A stretch of 64,000 bases of DNA from Lachnospiraceae bacterium (GTDB lineage: Bacteria; Bacillota; Clostridia; Lachnospirales; Lachnospiraceae). The translations under genes were made by a program, and so were the position numbers. Below are positions 25,570 through 34,770 of the stretch, piece after piece (position 1 is the stretch's first letter; each line of letters opens with the position of its first letter). A model generated the notes under the pieces. That model was not told the origin of the DNA and did no database searches. It worked only from the letters and a program-made list of their open reading frames with translations. The DNA lies in the NCBI GenBank assembly GCA_024696005.1, contig JAILHF010000041.1:27104-91103 (forward strand), read 5' to 3'.

Positions 25570-27483
25570 TCACGCCTCGTCCTTGAGCCCCTGGATCTCT
25601 ACCAGTTCCACGGCTTCTTCACGCAATTCCCCGATGTCGGGGATATAACCTTCGATATTCTCGGCAAGCCAGTCCAGTTTGACGGCTTCGTCGGGCGAGA
25701 TGGTCTGTCCGTCCTCGCAGCGCAGAGTCCCGTCCTGAGAGTAGATCGGTCCGGTCAGCGGATTGATCGCCATGCAGCGCAGGCCCTCCCGCAGGGTGCG
25801 GAGCAGACGGACCGGTCCGGCGGGAAGGTTGCGCGAATAGATCACATCCACCGCCTCGGAGCTCATGCCCCAGAAATAGTTCAATGCCTGGTCGGCAAAT
25901 ACGTTTTCGTCGTTTTTGTAACCGCCCCGAAGGATGGAGCGGATGATCTCTTCATAAAGCTTGCCCCAGTGCTGTACGGGCATGGCCAGGCTCACACGTT
26001 CCCCGTCATTTCCGTTTTCCAGCGCATAAAGGCCGAACTGCTGCGAGGAAGAGGCCTTGATGTTCATGTCTTTTCCCGAGATCAGCGTCACGTTCTTTTT
26101 ACGGAAGGCTTCGAAGGGATCGCGGTCTTTGATCATGGACCATTCCAGATAGACCTTCGCATTCGGATTGGTCATCTGCACGCCCAGCGCAAAGGCATTG
26201 ATCTCGGCGGTGGCCCCGTGGATCGGGTAGTCGGCCAGCAGGCCGATGTTTCCGTCTTTCTTCATGGCGCCGGCTATGGCACCCAAAATGAACTTGGCTT
26301 CGTAAGTGCGCAGATAATAGGAACGGATCGCCTTGTGGCCGAGGCTCATCGAACAGTTTAAGATGATCGTCTCGGGGTGCTTGGCGGCGGCCCGGAGAGC
26401 TGCCGGCATCAGCTTGGGCGAGGTGACAAAGAGCACCTTGTGACCGGCCTCCACAGCGGCATCCAGCACATCGTCGGCGTCCACGTCGTCCACCCTCTCC
26501 AGCGAGGAGGTGATGATCTTGTCGCCGAAAACATCTTCCACATATTTGCGGCCCAGCTCATGCGCATAGGTCCAGGCCGAGAGCTGCGCGCTGCGGTCGT
26601 GCACGAAAGCGATCTTCAAAGCCGAAGCACCCGGCAGAAGCTTGCTGAGCGCGGTCTTCTGCGATTCGGGAGTCGGGTTGAGGACCAGCTTCATCTCGGA
26701 ACCGCTGTTATAGTTGACAAATTCGGTCCAGAGGCGCATCAGATCCTTGCGGATGTCCACATCGCTCTTGCCGACGGCCTCACGGTAACCGTAGATCTCG
26801 AGATAAAGGCAGAGAGCGTCGCCCGCGGTGATGGTAAACTTGCCGGCGGAGCGGGCCGAAAACTCCTTTTCGAAGAAGGTATAGAGGGCACGGAAATCGA
26901 GTTCCTGCTCCTTGGTCCATTTCTCGTCGCTTGTGCAGGTCAGCTTCAGCAGACGGCGGAAATTGCCCTCTTTGGACATGTAGAGATAATTGATCCCCGT
27001 GATGTCGTAAAACTCCATGAATTCGTAGTAGATCTTGACGGCAGGTTCGTCGCTCCGCTTCGGGATCATGCGCGTTACCGTGCCCTCGATGCTGACGGCA
27101 TCCATGAACTTGGAGACGGAAACCCTCTTGTTTCCCTCCATCACGTAGAACAGGTTGTTGAATTCGTAAGCCTTTATGGGATCGCGCAGGCCTTCCTCTT
27201 CGAGCTCGTCATAGAGCTGGGCCCATTTCATCGCAAATTCCGAATCCGGCTCCAGTATGGGCATGAAATTCCGTGCGAAGGCCGTGGTCCGGCCTGCGCT
27301 GTAGGTGCCTGCGATGGATTTGATCGGGATCTCCACCAGTCCGAGGGAAACCTGCGATTCGATCTCCACATGACTGACGATCTCGTCAAGCACCGGAAGA
27401 TAGGGGTACAAACCCTTTCCGGCGCAGGCTCTGTATTCCTTGTCGCCCAGTTTTAATGCTTTTAAGTAATCCGATGTTGCCAT
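25570..27483 (-). CDS. Cytoplasmic ParB-like/BMP-family binding protein
   Basis: A 637-residue protein without a signal peptide or lipobox, in two parts. The N-terminal part (about 40-130) resembles a ParB-like domain: VEIPIKSIAGTY and FYVMEGNKRVSVSKFMD. The C-terminal part (from about 290) resembles BMP/Med periplasmic binding proteins, which usually bind nucleosides: LKIAFVHD, KVLFVTSPKLMPAAL and a GNIGLLADYP core. The family is normally exported with an ABC importer, but none is present here. ATG 27483 follows GGGAGGAT by about ten bases. It may sense a nucleoside-like ligand inside the cell; that is inference. Confidence 0.7.
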   Translation of the reverse strand: MATSDYLKALKLGDKEYRACAGKGLYPYLPVLDEIVSHVEIESQVSLGLVEIPIKSIAGTYSAGRTTAFARNFMPILEPDSEFAMKWAQLYDELEEEGLRDPIKAYEFNNLFYVMEGNKRVSVSKFMDAVSIEGTVTRMIPKRSDEPAVKIYYEFMEFYDITGINYLYMSKEGNFRRLLKLTCTSDEKWTKEQELDFRALYTFFEKEFSARSAGKFTITAGDALCLYLEIYGYREAVGKSDVDIRKDLMRLWTEFVNYNSGSEMKLVLNPTPESQKTALSKLLPGASALKIAFVHDRSAQLSAWTYAHELGRKYVEDVFGDKIITSSLERVDDVDADDVLDAAVEAGHKVLFVTSPKLMPAALRAAAKHPETIILNCSMSLGHKAIRSYYLRTYEAKFILGAIAGAMKKDGNIGLLADYPIHGATAEINAFALGVQMTNPNAKVYLEWSMIKDRDPFEAFRKKNVTLISGKDMNIKASSSQQFGLYALENGNDGERVSLAMPVQHWGKLYEEIIRSILRGGYKNDENVFADQALNYFWGMSSEAVDVIYSRNLPAGPVRLLRTLREGLRCMAINPLTGPIYSQDGTLRCEDGQTISPDEAVKLDWLAENIEGYIPDIGELREEAVELVEIQGLKDEA

Positions 27484-27554
27484 TTTTTCATCATCCTCCC
27501 TTGCACTCCGGGATCCGCATGATCCCGCCACGTCTCTTCTCTTATTTTTTTGTT

Positions 27555-27583
27555 ATTCTATAGGAAAGAAACCTGCTTTACAA
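27555..27583 (-). promoter_or_regulatory. Promoter for the ParB-like/BMP gene
   Basis: On the minus strand TTGTAA (27583-27578), 17-base spacer, TAGAAT (27560-27555), about 70 bases before the start codon. Confidence 0.6.
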
Positions 27584-27618
27584 TGGGGATTTTGCTTTAT
27601 TTCACGGGGGAAATCGTG

Positions 27619-27624
27619 TAAAAT
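27619..27624 (+). promoter_or_regulatory. Probable -10 box for the methyltransferase gene
   Basis: TAAAAT in an AT-rich gap between divergent genes, 33 bases before the start codon. No good -35 box is visible at 16-18 bases. Confidence 0.35.
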
Positions 27625-27657
27625 AGGGACATATTTAACGAAAAAAGGACGAAAAAC

Positions 27658-28413
27658 ATGGATATTTATTCGGGTTTTGCGGATGTATACGACAGTCTGA
27701 TGGATAATGTGCCCTACCGGGAATGGACCGAACGCATTATTTCAAGGCTTAAGGAGAATGGGATCGAAGACGGCCTGGTCCTGGATCTGGGCTGCGGAAC
27801 GGGGACGGTCTGCGAACTGCTTTCGGAAGCCGGTTACGACATGATCGGTGTGGATGCTTCCGCGGACATGCTGCGTCTTGCGAACGAAAAGAAGATCGCA
27901 GGCGGGCACGACATCCTCTATCTTCTGCAAGACATGCGTTCCTTCGAGCTGTACGGGACCGTGCGTGCCGTGATCTGCATCTGCGACAGCCTGAATTATC
28001 TTCTGGAAGAGGAGGAACTGCTGGAGTGTTTCCGCCTGGTAAACAATTATCTGGATCCGGGCGGGCTCTTTCTCTTTGATTTCAATACGGTCCACAAGTA
28101 CCGCGACGTGATCGGGGAGACCGTCATTGCCGAAAAGCGCGAGGAATGCAGCTTTATCTGGGAGAACAGCTACGAGGACGGGATCAACGACTGCGAGCTG
28201 ACGGTCTTCATGAAAGCCGAAGACGGCCGTTACGATTGCATGGAGGAGGAGCATCTGCAGCGCGGCTATGAGCCTGCGCAGATCAGAGCAGCCCTGGATC
28301 AGGCGGGCATGATCTTTGTCGGTGCGGAAGATTCGGAAAGCGGCGGGGAGCCGGATGAGACTAGCGAGCGCATCTTTGTGACCGCCCGCGAAAAGGGAAA
28401 GAAGGCATCCTGA
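27658..28413 (+). CDS. Class I SAM-dependent methyltransferase
   Basis: A 251-residue Rossmann methyltransferase. It begins with the family pattern FADVYDSLMDN, then motif I VLDLGCGTGTVCELL, the acidic adenosine contact GVDASADML, and PGGLFLFDFN. A central beta-rich insertion (about 145-200) is common in this subgroup. AAAAAGGACG precedes ATG 27658. It is transcribed alone and faces a convergent cytidylyltransferase. No substrate can be inferred. Confidence 0.8.
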   Translation: MDIYSGFADVYDSLMDNVPYREWTERIISRLKENGIEDGLVLDLGCGTGTVCELLSEAGYDMIGVDASADMLRLANEKKIAGGHDILYLLQDMRSFELYGTVRAVICICDSLNYLLEEEELLECFRLVNNYLDPGGLFLFDFNTVHKYRDVIGETVIAEKREECSFIWENSYEDGINDCELTVFMKAEDGRYDCMEEEHLQRGYEPAQIRAALDQAGMIFVGAEDSESGGEPDETSERIFVTAREKGKKAS

Positions 28414-28446
28414 AGCCGCCTCCCGCGGGCCTGACCGGCCGGGGAT

Positions 28447-29214
28447 TCAGACCGGCGCTTCGGAGAGCGGAAGGAAATTGGCGCGCAGATAATCAAGCAG
28501 GCCGGATTCCTTGTGCTCGACCACGAATTCGATGTATTCCAGATCCTCTTTGGCATCCACATCCACGGCCTTGGGGATCACATAGGAGATGACCCTGTCA
28601 CCGTGCATCAGGTGATTTTCCCGGATGAAGGAGGTGCGGAGGATGTCCACATAGCCGTCCGGCGTATACACCTGGTCAAAATCCTGCCTGGGGTTGTTGG
28701 CTTCATCGATGGTCATGCCCGGCATGAAACTGCGGTAATAGCCGTCCTCGCGCACGCAGAACATCTTGTAGGGCGGGAAGACCTGTTTGTGGGCACTGCG
28801 GAGGCTCGTGGCCCGCGGATCGGCGAGCATCTTTTCCGCGGCGGCATCCACGATCGCCTGCTCGCGAAGCGGTGAAGTGGGACGCAGATGCATGAAGAAT
28901 TCGGGCAGCTTCCCTTCGTTATCTGCCAGCCATCCGATGGCATGCTCCATGAATTCGATGTCCGGAGAAGTGTCCGCGGCATATTCGGCGGGACGCAGAA
29001 AAGGGGTCTCTGCCCCGTAATAGCGCGCGATGGCGGCATACTCCTCGGAATCCGTCGACACGAGGGTGCGTGACACGAGGCGGCAGTTGGCTGCAGCCGC
29101 GATCGCGTAAGCCAGCAGGGGATAGCCCTTGACACAGCGTATATTTTTGTTTTTCACGCCCTTGCTCCCGGAACGCGCCGGGATGATGGCATACATGAGA
29201 CCTTTTTCAATCAT
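28447..29214 (-). CDS. Acylneuraminate cytidylyltransferase-like protein (NeuA/PseF/LegF family)
   Basis: A 255-residue nucleotidyltransferase that would activate a nonulosonic acid or similar sugar with CTP. The nucleotide loop IPARSGSKGVKNKNI is at the N-terminus, followed by LVSTDSEEYAAIA and LRPTSPLR, all typical. The late segment DVDAKEDLEYIE matches the metal-binding end. ATG 29214 is chosen since AGGAG lies about ten bases upstream; ATG 29223 is too close to it. It has a near-consensus promoter and no sialic-acid-type synthase next to it. Confidence 0.8.
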   Translation of the reverse strand: MIEKGLMYAIIPARSGSKGVKNKNIRCVKGYPLLAYAIAAAANCRLVSRTLVSTDSEEYAAIARYYGAETPFLRPAEYAADTSPDIEFMEHAIGWLADNEGKLPEFFMHLRPTSPLREQAIVDAAAEKMLADPRATSLRSAHKQVFPPYKMFCVREDGYYRSFMPGMTIDEANNPRQDFDQVYTPDGYVDILRTSFIRENHLMHGDRVISYVIPKAVDVDAKEDLEYIEFVVEHKESGLLDYLRANFLPLSEAPV

Positions 29215-29240
29215 GACAGTCATGCTCCTTTACGCGCCAC

Positions 29241-29269
29241 AGTATAACACCCGCAGGGATCACTGTCAA
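29241..29269 (-). promoter_or_regulatory. Near-consensus promoter for the cytidylyltransferase gene
   Basis: On the minus strand TTGACA (29269-29264), 17-base spacer, TATACT (29246-29241) with TGT directly before: one mismatch from sigma-A consensus plus an extended -10. Confidence 0.88.
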
Positions 29270-29314
29270 AGGCGGCGGGGAGGCGGGGGCTTTCCGAAAA
29301 GCGCAAGGGAAGCG

Positions 29315-29343
29315 TTGCGTACTTGTGCATCATACGGTATAAT
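29315..29343 (+). promoter_or_regulatory. Promoter for the cyclase/kinase genes
   Basis: TTGCGT (29315-29320), 17-base spacer, TATAAT (29338-29343), about 30 bases before the GTG start at 29374. Confidence 0.78.
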
Positions 29344-29373
29344 AAGGCTTAACGTACTTAGGGGGGAGAGCCG

Positions 29374-30726
29374 GTGGAAAAATATTGGCTTGTGATAGCA
29401 GATGATGATGTGCTATGCCTGCGAAATGCCAAGCTTCTTCTGAGCGGGAGCAACATGCGCGTCAGTTCCGTGCGGTCGGGACGGGAACTTCTGAAGTTCC
29501 TGGAAAAGAACCGCCCGGACCTGGTTCTTTTGGATGTGCTCATGCCCGAAATGGATGGGTTTGAGACCTATCAGCGCATCCGGGCTTTCGAGGAACAGGA
29601 GGAACGCCAGCCGATCCCCGTGATCTTTCTGACGGGCGAGAATGACAGCGAGATCGAGACGAGAGGTCTGAAACTCGGTGCTTCGGATTTTATCCGGAAG
29701 CCCTTCAATGCGGATATCCTGCTCAGGCGTATCCAGAATATCATTGCGAACAGAAAAAAGATCCGGGATCTGACGGCCGAGGCCGAGACCGATCACCTGA
29801 CGGGCTTTTACAACAAGGCCGGAACGGAGGAGAGGCTGACGGAGCTTTGCAGCGCGGGCGGCGGCATGCTCATGATCCTGGACCTGGACGATTTCAAGCT
29901 GGTCAACGATCTGTACGGACACGAGATGGGTGACAAGGTCCTGCGCGGATTTGCCGACATCACGCGTTCGAGCAGCCGTGCGGATGATGTGCTCGGGCGC
30001 ATCGGCGGCGACGAATTCCTGGTGTTTTTCCGAAACGCCAAGGATGAGAGGGCCGTGGAAGCGTTTTCGGACCGGCTGAACAGGAGGCTGCGCGAGGAAT
30101 GCGTCAGTCTGATGGGAGAGGATTTCAAGGTCCCGATCGGCGTATCGGTTGGCTGTGTAGTCGTGCCGGAAAGCGGCGGGAATTACCGCACGCTCTTCAG
30201 GCTTGCGGACAGGGCTCTCTATCAGGTGAAACAGAACGGCAAGCACGCCTGCCGCATATGCAATACCGAAGTGGAAGGAGACGACGGAACGGAGGCGGCT
30301 CTGGATCTGGAAGTGGAGCTGACGAACATGCTCAAGGTCTGCGGTGAGCGGAACGAGGCAGCCAAGGCCATGTGGGTCGGGCAGGATGCGTTCAGCTGGA
30401 TCTACCGCTTCATGGACCGCTACAGCCAGCGTTATCATAATAAGCTCACCTTCCTGCAGTTCGGTCTTTTTGAGGATGGCTGCGGTGGTGAAGAGGAGCT
30501 CAAGGAGGCGGTCTATCAGTTCGGCTGCGTATTGCAGAGCAGGCTGCGCCGCAATGACGTGATCACGCAGAACCGCTCGAACTGCTTTTTCCTGCTCCTT
30601 CCGGAGCTGGCGGAACGGGATCTGAATTCGGTGCTCACCCGTGTGCGCAGCGAATGGGTCAAAACGGGGGCCGGAAAAGGAGTGCGGCTGGAATATGCGG
30701 TGGCGTTCGGCGGCGGCGAAGGATGA
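29374..30726 (+). CDS. Response regulator with GGDEF domain (diguanylate cyclase)
   Basis: A 450-residue protein. The receiver (about 4-125) has acidic residues IADDDV, phospho-acceptor D54 in LLDVLMPEMDG and Lys in FIRKPF. A GGDEF domain (about 135-300) follows, with an intact active site GGDEF at 211-215 and an inhibitory site RxxD (RADD, five residues upstream), so it should make c-di-GMP with product feedback. The C-terminal ~130 residues look like a second, degenerate GGDEF-type fold without signature. GTG 29374 follows GGGGGGAG. The hybrid kinase 12 bases downstream is the likely partner. Confidence 0.9.
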   Translation: MEKYWLVIADDDVLCLRNAKLLLSGSNMRVSSVRSGRELLKFLEKNRPDLVLLDVLMPEMDGFETYQRIRAFEEQEERQPIPVIFLTGENDSEIETRGLKLGASDFIRKPFNADILLRRIQNIIANRKKIRDLTAEAETDHLTGFYNKAGTEERLTELCSAGGGMLMILDLDDFKLVNDLYGHEMGDKVLRGFADITRSSSRADDVLGRIGGDEFLVFFRNAKDERAVEAFSDRLNRRLREECVSLMGEDFKVPIGVSVGCVVVPESGGNYRTLFRLADRALYQVKQNGKHACRICNTEVEGDDGTEAALDLEVELTNMLKVCGERNEAAKAMWVGQDAFSWIYRFMDRYSQRYHNKLTFLQFGLFEDGCGGEEELKEAVYQFGCVLQSRLRRNDVITQNRSNCFFLLLPELAERDLNSVLTRVRSEWVKTGAGKGVRLEYAVAFGGGEG

Positions 30727-30738
30727 TGAGGACGGTGA

Positions 30739-33700
30739 ATGAGAAGAAGGCGTACGGTTGACAGGGAGGAGCACAGGCTCCGGGTCAGGAATACGGTCAT
30801 CTCTCTTATCGTGATCCTGTTTTTTGTCGGGATCATTCTGCTTTTTTATTCCATGCTTTATGCGGAGAAACGGCGCAGCATCATCCAAAGCGGAAGGATG
30901 ACGGCAACGCAGACGGCGGACCGCTTTGATGATTACCTCACCGCGGTCGTGGATGAGGTGCGCATCACATCCTTTACCCTGGAAGACATGGTGGACCGGG
31001 GAAAGGGCAAAGAGGAACTGCTGGATTATCTGGTCGGGCAGACATCTGCCATAACCCAGACCGTTTTTGAAAATACCACGGGACTGTATGCCTACATCAA
31101 CGGCGTCTATCTGGACGGAGCATACTGGGAGCCCGGGGATGATTATGTCGTGGAGGAGCGCCCCTGGTATATCAAGGCTTTGAGCGGAGGCGGCGAGATC
31201 GTTCTCGTGGAGCCTTACCTCGACATGCAGACCGGGGATGTCATCATGACCATCGCCAAGCTTCTGAAGGACAAAAAGAGCGTGGTCGCCGTGGACATCA
31301 CCCTGGATTACATCCAGACGGTCACGGAGCAGACGGTGAAAAGCGGCGAGTCGGACATCGAGTTCATCCTGGATGAAACGGGACATGTGGTCGCGCATTC
31401 GGACCGGAGCGAGATCGGGAAGGACTATTTTGCGGAGCAGGGAACGCTCGCAGCGGAGCTGATGGCGGATCTGAATGCTTCGGAGAGGGATTTCCTCGAG
31501 CTGGATCATGACGGCAACCGTTATATCGCCTATTCGGCAAAGATAAGGAACAACTGGCGCTGCGTATCGGTCAAGAACGCCACCAGGATCTTCCGGCCGC
31601 TGACCACGATCATGCTGTTTGCGGTCGTGCTTTCGGCTGCCGTTGTTGCCGTTCTTTTGCAGATCTTCCGAAGCTCCAACGAACGCAGCCTGATCGCGGA
31701 ACGCCTGAACAAGCAGCTTTCTTCCTCGGTCGAGATCTACCGCTCCGCCCAGGATCTGGATATTCTGAACGATACCTATGCGGAGCTGCTCGCCGACGAC
31801 CGCGGCCGCGGTGATCCCCTCGGCAGTTATCAGGAGAACGCCCAGCTTGCGGTGCTGGCAAATCTGGACAAGATCGTGGACCTGTCCTGCAAGACCGAAG
31901 TCATGGACTTTGTCGATTTTTCGACGATGGACGAGAGGATGAGGGGGCGCAGGACGATCACCCTCGAGTTTCTGACCTCGGACAAGACCTGGCTGCGCGG
32001 CCGTCTCATCGTTTCACGCTATTCGCCGGAAGGCGACATTTCCCACGTGCTTTGGATGATGGAAGACATCGACGAGGAGAAGCGGAACCGTGACCGGATG
32101 ACCGAGGCCATAAAGACGCTGAACAACCAGCTGAGCTCGGTGGCGAACATCTATTATTCGCTGCATGACATCGATCTGGTCAACAACAGACTGGACGAGA
32201 TCAAGACCGAAGAACCGGGGCCGGACGAGCTTCCCGTGGAGTCCTCCGAAAACGCGCAGGAAGTGCTCTTTGACGTGATGCGCCAGCTGACGGACAAAGG
32301 ATGGATGGAGGACAGCCTGAAGTTCATCGATCTGTCAACGATACAGTCGAGGATGAAGGACCGGGATTCCATTTCCTGGGAATTCATGAGCATTTTGAAG
32401 ATCTGGTTCCGCGAACGTTTTGTCGTGAGCCGCCGGGATGAGAACGGAGAAGCAAGCCATGTGCTCTGGATGGTGGAGAACATTGACGAAGAGAAGCGCG
32501 GCAGGGAGCGGCTTAAGGAAACGGCGCAGATCCTGAATACCCAGATCTCGTCCATCGCGGGCATCTACATGACCATGTACGAGATGAACATCGTGGACGA
32601 TACCTTTAACGAGATCAAGGCATCCAACGAGCTGATCGTGCAGTTGATCGGGAGAGGGCATGAGCATGCGCAGGCCATCCTGCAGAAGGTCATGGAGCAC
32701 ATGACCGATTCCTCGGCGCTCGACGAGATGCGCAAGTTCATCGTCTTTGACACGCTTGATGAACGCCTCGGCGGACGCAATACCATAGCGCTGGAATACC
32801 CGAGCTCGCAGAACGAATGGCGGCGTGCCCGTTTCATCGTGTCGAAGCGCGATGAGGACGGACGGCTCACGCATGTGCTCTGGCTGGTCGAGAACATCGA
32901 CAAGGAAAAGAAGGACAGAGAACGGCTGCTCGACATGTCGCAGCGCGCCATCGCGGCAAGCGAGGCCAAATCGGCCTTCCTTTCCAACATGTCCCACGAG
33001 ATCCGCACGCCCATCAATGCGGTGCTGGGCATGAACGAGATGATCCTGCGGGAATGCGAGGACGAGGAGATCCTGTTCTATTCGGAGAACATCCGGACCG
33101 CCGGGAACACGCTTCTCGGCATCATCAACGATATCCTGGATTTCTCCAGGATCGAAGCCGGCAAGGTGGAGATCATCCCGGTGGATTACGATCTGTGCTC
33201 GACCCTGAACGATCTGGTGAACATGACGCAGACGAGGGCCGAGGACAAGGGGCTACGCTTCATCACCCGCTTCGACCGGAATACGCCCAGGCTTTTGAAC
33301 GGCGACGAGGTGCGCATCAAGCAGATCATCATGAACATCCTCACGAACGCCGTCAAATATACCGATCAGGGCGAGATCGTATTCTCGCTTTCCTCCGAAT
33401 GGCCAGAAGGCGAAGAGGACAGCGTGAACCTGCACGTCTCCGTGAAGGATACCGGTGTGGGCATACGTGCCGAGGACATGGAGAGGCTGTTTACGGAATT
33501 TGACCGCATCGATGAAGGAAAGAACCGTCAGGTGGAAGGAACGGGCCTTGGCATGAACATTACCAGGAGCCTTCTGGACATGATGGGGAGCACGCTTGAG
33601 GTGCAGAGCACCTACGGCGTGGGCTCGGAATTCTCCTTCACGCTCAGGCAGAAGGTCGTGAACCGCAAGCCGCTCGGCGATTACGAGGAGTCGTACCGCG

Positions 33701-34755
33701 AGCTGATCGGGGATCACCAGAAGTATCATGAGAAGTTCATCGCTCCCGAAGCCTATATCCTGGCGGTGGATGACAATGCGATGAACCTCACGGTCTTCGG
33801 CAAGCTGCTGAAGCATACCCTGATCAAGATCGATACCGCAACGGGCGGGGACGAAGCGCTGGTCCTGTCACGCAGCCGGAAGTACGACATCATCTTTTTG
33901 GACCACATGATGCCCGAAAAGGACGGCATCGAGACGCTGCATGAGCTGCGCGCGCAGGAAGATGACATGAACAGGGAAACGCCGGTCATCTGCCTGACGG
34001 CGAATGCCATTTCCGGAGCAAGACAGCTCTACCTTGAAGAGGGCTTTGACAATTATCTGACCAAACCGGTGGATTACGCGAGACTGGAGGACATGCTGCT
34101 GGAGTACCTGCCGGAGGAAAAGGTCTGGGAGGTCAAAAAAGAAGAGGGCGAGAAAGAGGAAGCTCTCCGCATCCCGGATGAGCTCGCGAACCTGGGCGAA
34201 CTGGATATCTCGGCCGGGATCAAGTTCAACGGGGATGCCAGGATCTATCTTGAGACACTCCGGGTATTTACGGATTCGGTGGATCAGGTCGCGGACGAGA
34301 TCAAAGCTTATCACGCAAGCGGGGATCTCAAGAACGAAACGATCAAGATCCATGCCCTGAAAAGTACCGCCCGCATCATAGGAGCGCTCGAGATCGGCGA
34401 GAGAGCCCTGGAGCTTGAGGAAGCCGGCAAGGCGGAAAAGAAGGACGTCATCGACGAAAAACTGGACGGTCTTCTGGATGACTGCAAGATGCTGGCGGAA
34501 AAGATACGGCCGATCCTTCTTGCGGAGGAGGAAAAGGCCGATGAACAGCTGCCCCTGATCGGGGAGGAAAAACTGAGGGAACTGTACGGGCAGATCCTGC
34601 ATTATGCGAGAGAGTGCGACGACGCGAGCATCGAAGACGTGATGAGCGAGCTGAGGCGCTACCGCCTGTCGGAAGGGGAAAAGAAGCGCAGGGAGGCGAT
34701 ACAGAGGGCCGTGAACTCCTTCGATTTCGACATGATCGTAAAGCTTTTGACTTAA
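30739..34755 (+). CDS. Hybrid sensor histidine kinase: dCache, three repeated sensor modules, HisKA-HATPase, receiver, Hpt
   Basis: A 1338-residue membrane kinase. TM1 (about 18-40), an extracellular dCache-like domain, TM2 (about 289-311), then three tandem PAS-like modules of about 138 residues starting near 321, 459 and 597. Each opens with an LNxQ-S-IY motif and ends HVLW..(E)NID.EK. The kinase core has H753 in SHEIRTP, and the ATPase has VKDTGVGI and GTGLGMN. The receiver has D1055 in IIFLDHMMP, and an Hpt-like domain has H1205 in IHALKSTAR. This gives a full four-step phosphorelay except for the final acceptor, probably the cyclase upstream. Confidence 0.9.
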   Translation: MRRRRTVDREEHRLRVRNTVISLIVILFFVGIILLFYSMLYAEKRRSIIQSGRMTATQTADRFDDYLTAVVDEVRITSFTLEDMVDRGKGKEELLDYLVGQTSAITQTVFENTTGLYAYINGVYLDGAYWEPGDDYVVEERPWYIKALSGGGEIVLVEPYLDMQTGDVIMTIAKLLKDKKSVVAVDITLDYIQTVTEQTVKSGESDIEFILDETGHVVAHSDRSEIGKDYFAEQGTLAAELMADLNASERDFLELDHDGNRYIAYSAKIRNNWRCVSVKNATRIFRPLTTIMLFAVVLSAAVVAVLLQIFRSSNERSLIAERLNKQLSSSVEIYRSAQDLDILNDTYAELLADDRGRGDPLGSYQENAQLAVLANLDKIVDLSCKTEVMDFVDFSTMDERMRGRRTITLEFLTSDKTWLRGRLIVSRYSPEGDISHVLWMMEDIDEEKRNRDRMTEAIKTLNNQLSSVANIYYSLHDIDLVNNRLDEIKTEEPGPDELPVESSENAQEVLFDVMRQLTDKGWMEDSLKFIDLSTIQSRMKDRDSISWEFMSILKIWFRERFVVSRRDENGEASHVLWMVENIDEEKRGRERLKETAQILNTQISSIAGIYMTMYEMNIVDDTFNEIKASNELIVQLIGRGHEHAQAILQKVMEHMTDSSALDEMRKFIVFDTLDERLGGRNTIALEYPSSQNEWRRARFIVSKRDEDGRLTHVLWLVENIDKEKKDRERLLDMSQRAIAASEAKSAFLSNMSHEIRTPINAVLGMNEMILRECEDEEILFYSENIRTAGNTLLGIINDILDFSRIEAGKVEIIPVDYDLCSTLNDLVNMTQTRAEDKGLRFITRFDRNTPRLLNGDEVRIKQIIMNILTNAVKYTDQGEIVFSLSSEWPEGEEDSVNLHVSVKDTGVGIRAEDMERLFTEFDRIDEGKNRQVEGTGLGMNITRSLLDMMGSTLEVQSTYGVGSEFSFTLRQKVVNRKPLGDYEESYRELIGDHQKYHEKFIAPEAYILAVDDNAMNLTVFGKLLKHTLIKIDTATGGDEALVLSRSRKYDIIFLDHMMPEKDGIETLHELRAQEDDMNRETPVICLTANAISGARQLYLEEGFDNYLTKPVDYARLEDMLLEYLPEEKVWEVKKEEGEKEEALRIPDELANLGELDISAGIKFNGDARIYLETLRVFTDSVDQVADEIKAYHASGDLKNETIKIHALKSTARIIGALEIGERALELEEAGKAEKKDVIDEKLDGLLDDCKMLAEKIRPILLAEEEKADEQLPLIGEEKLRELYGQILHYARECDDASIEDVMSELRRYRLSEGEKKRREAIQRAVNSFDFDMIVKLLT

Positions 34756-34770
34756 AGGAGGTGTGAAAGG

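Noticed and set aside
28414..28446. GC-rich gap between convergent genes as a terminator
   Set aside because: Short self-complementary pieces exist (GGCC/CCGG) but no stable stem followed by a T-run on either strand.
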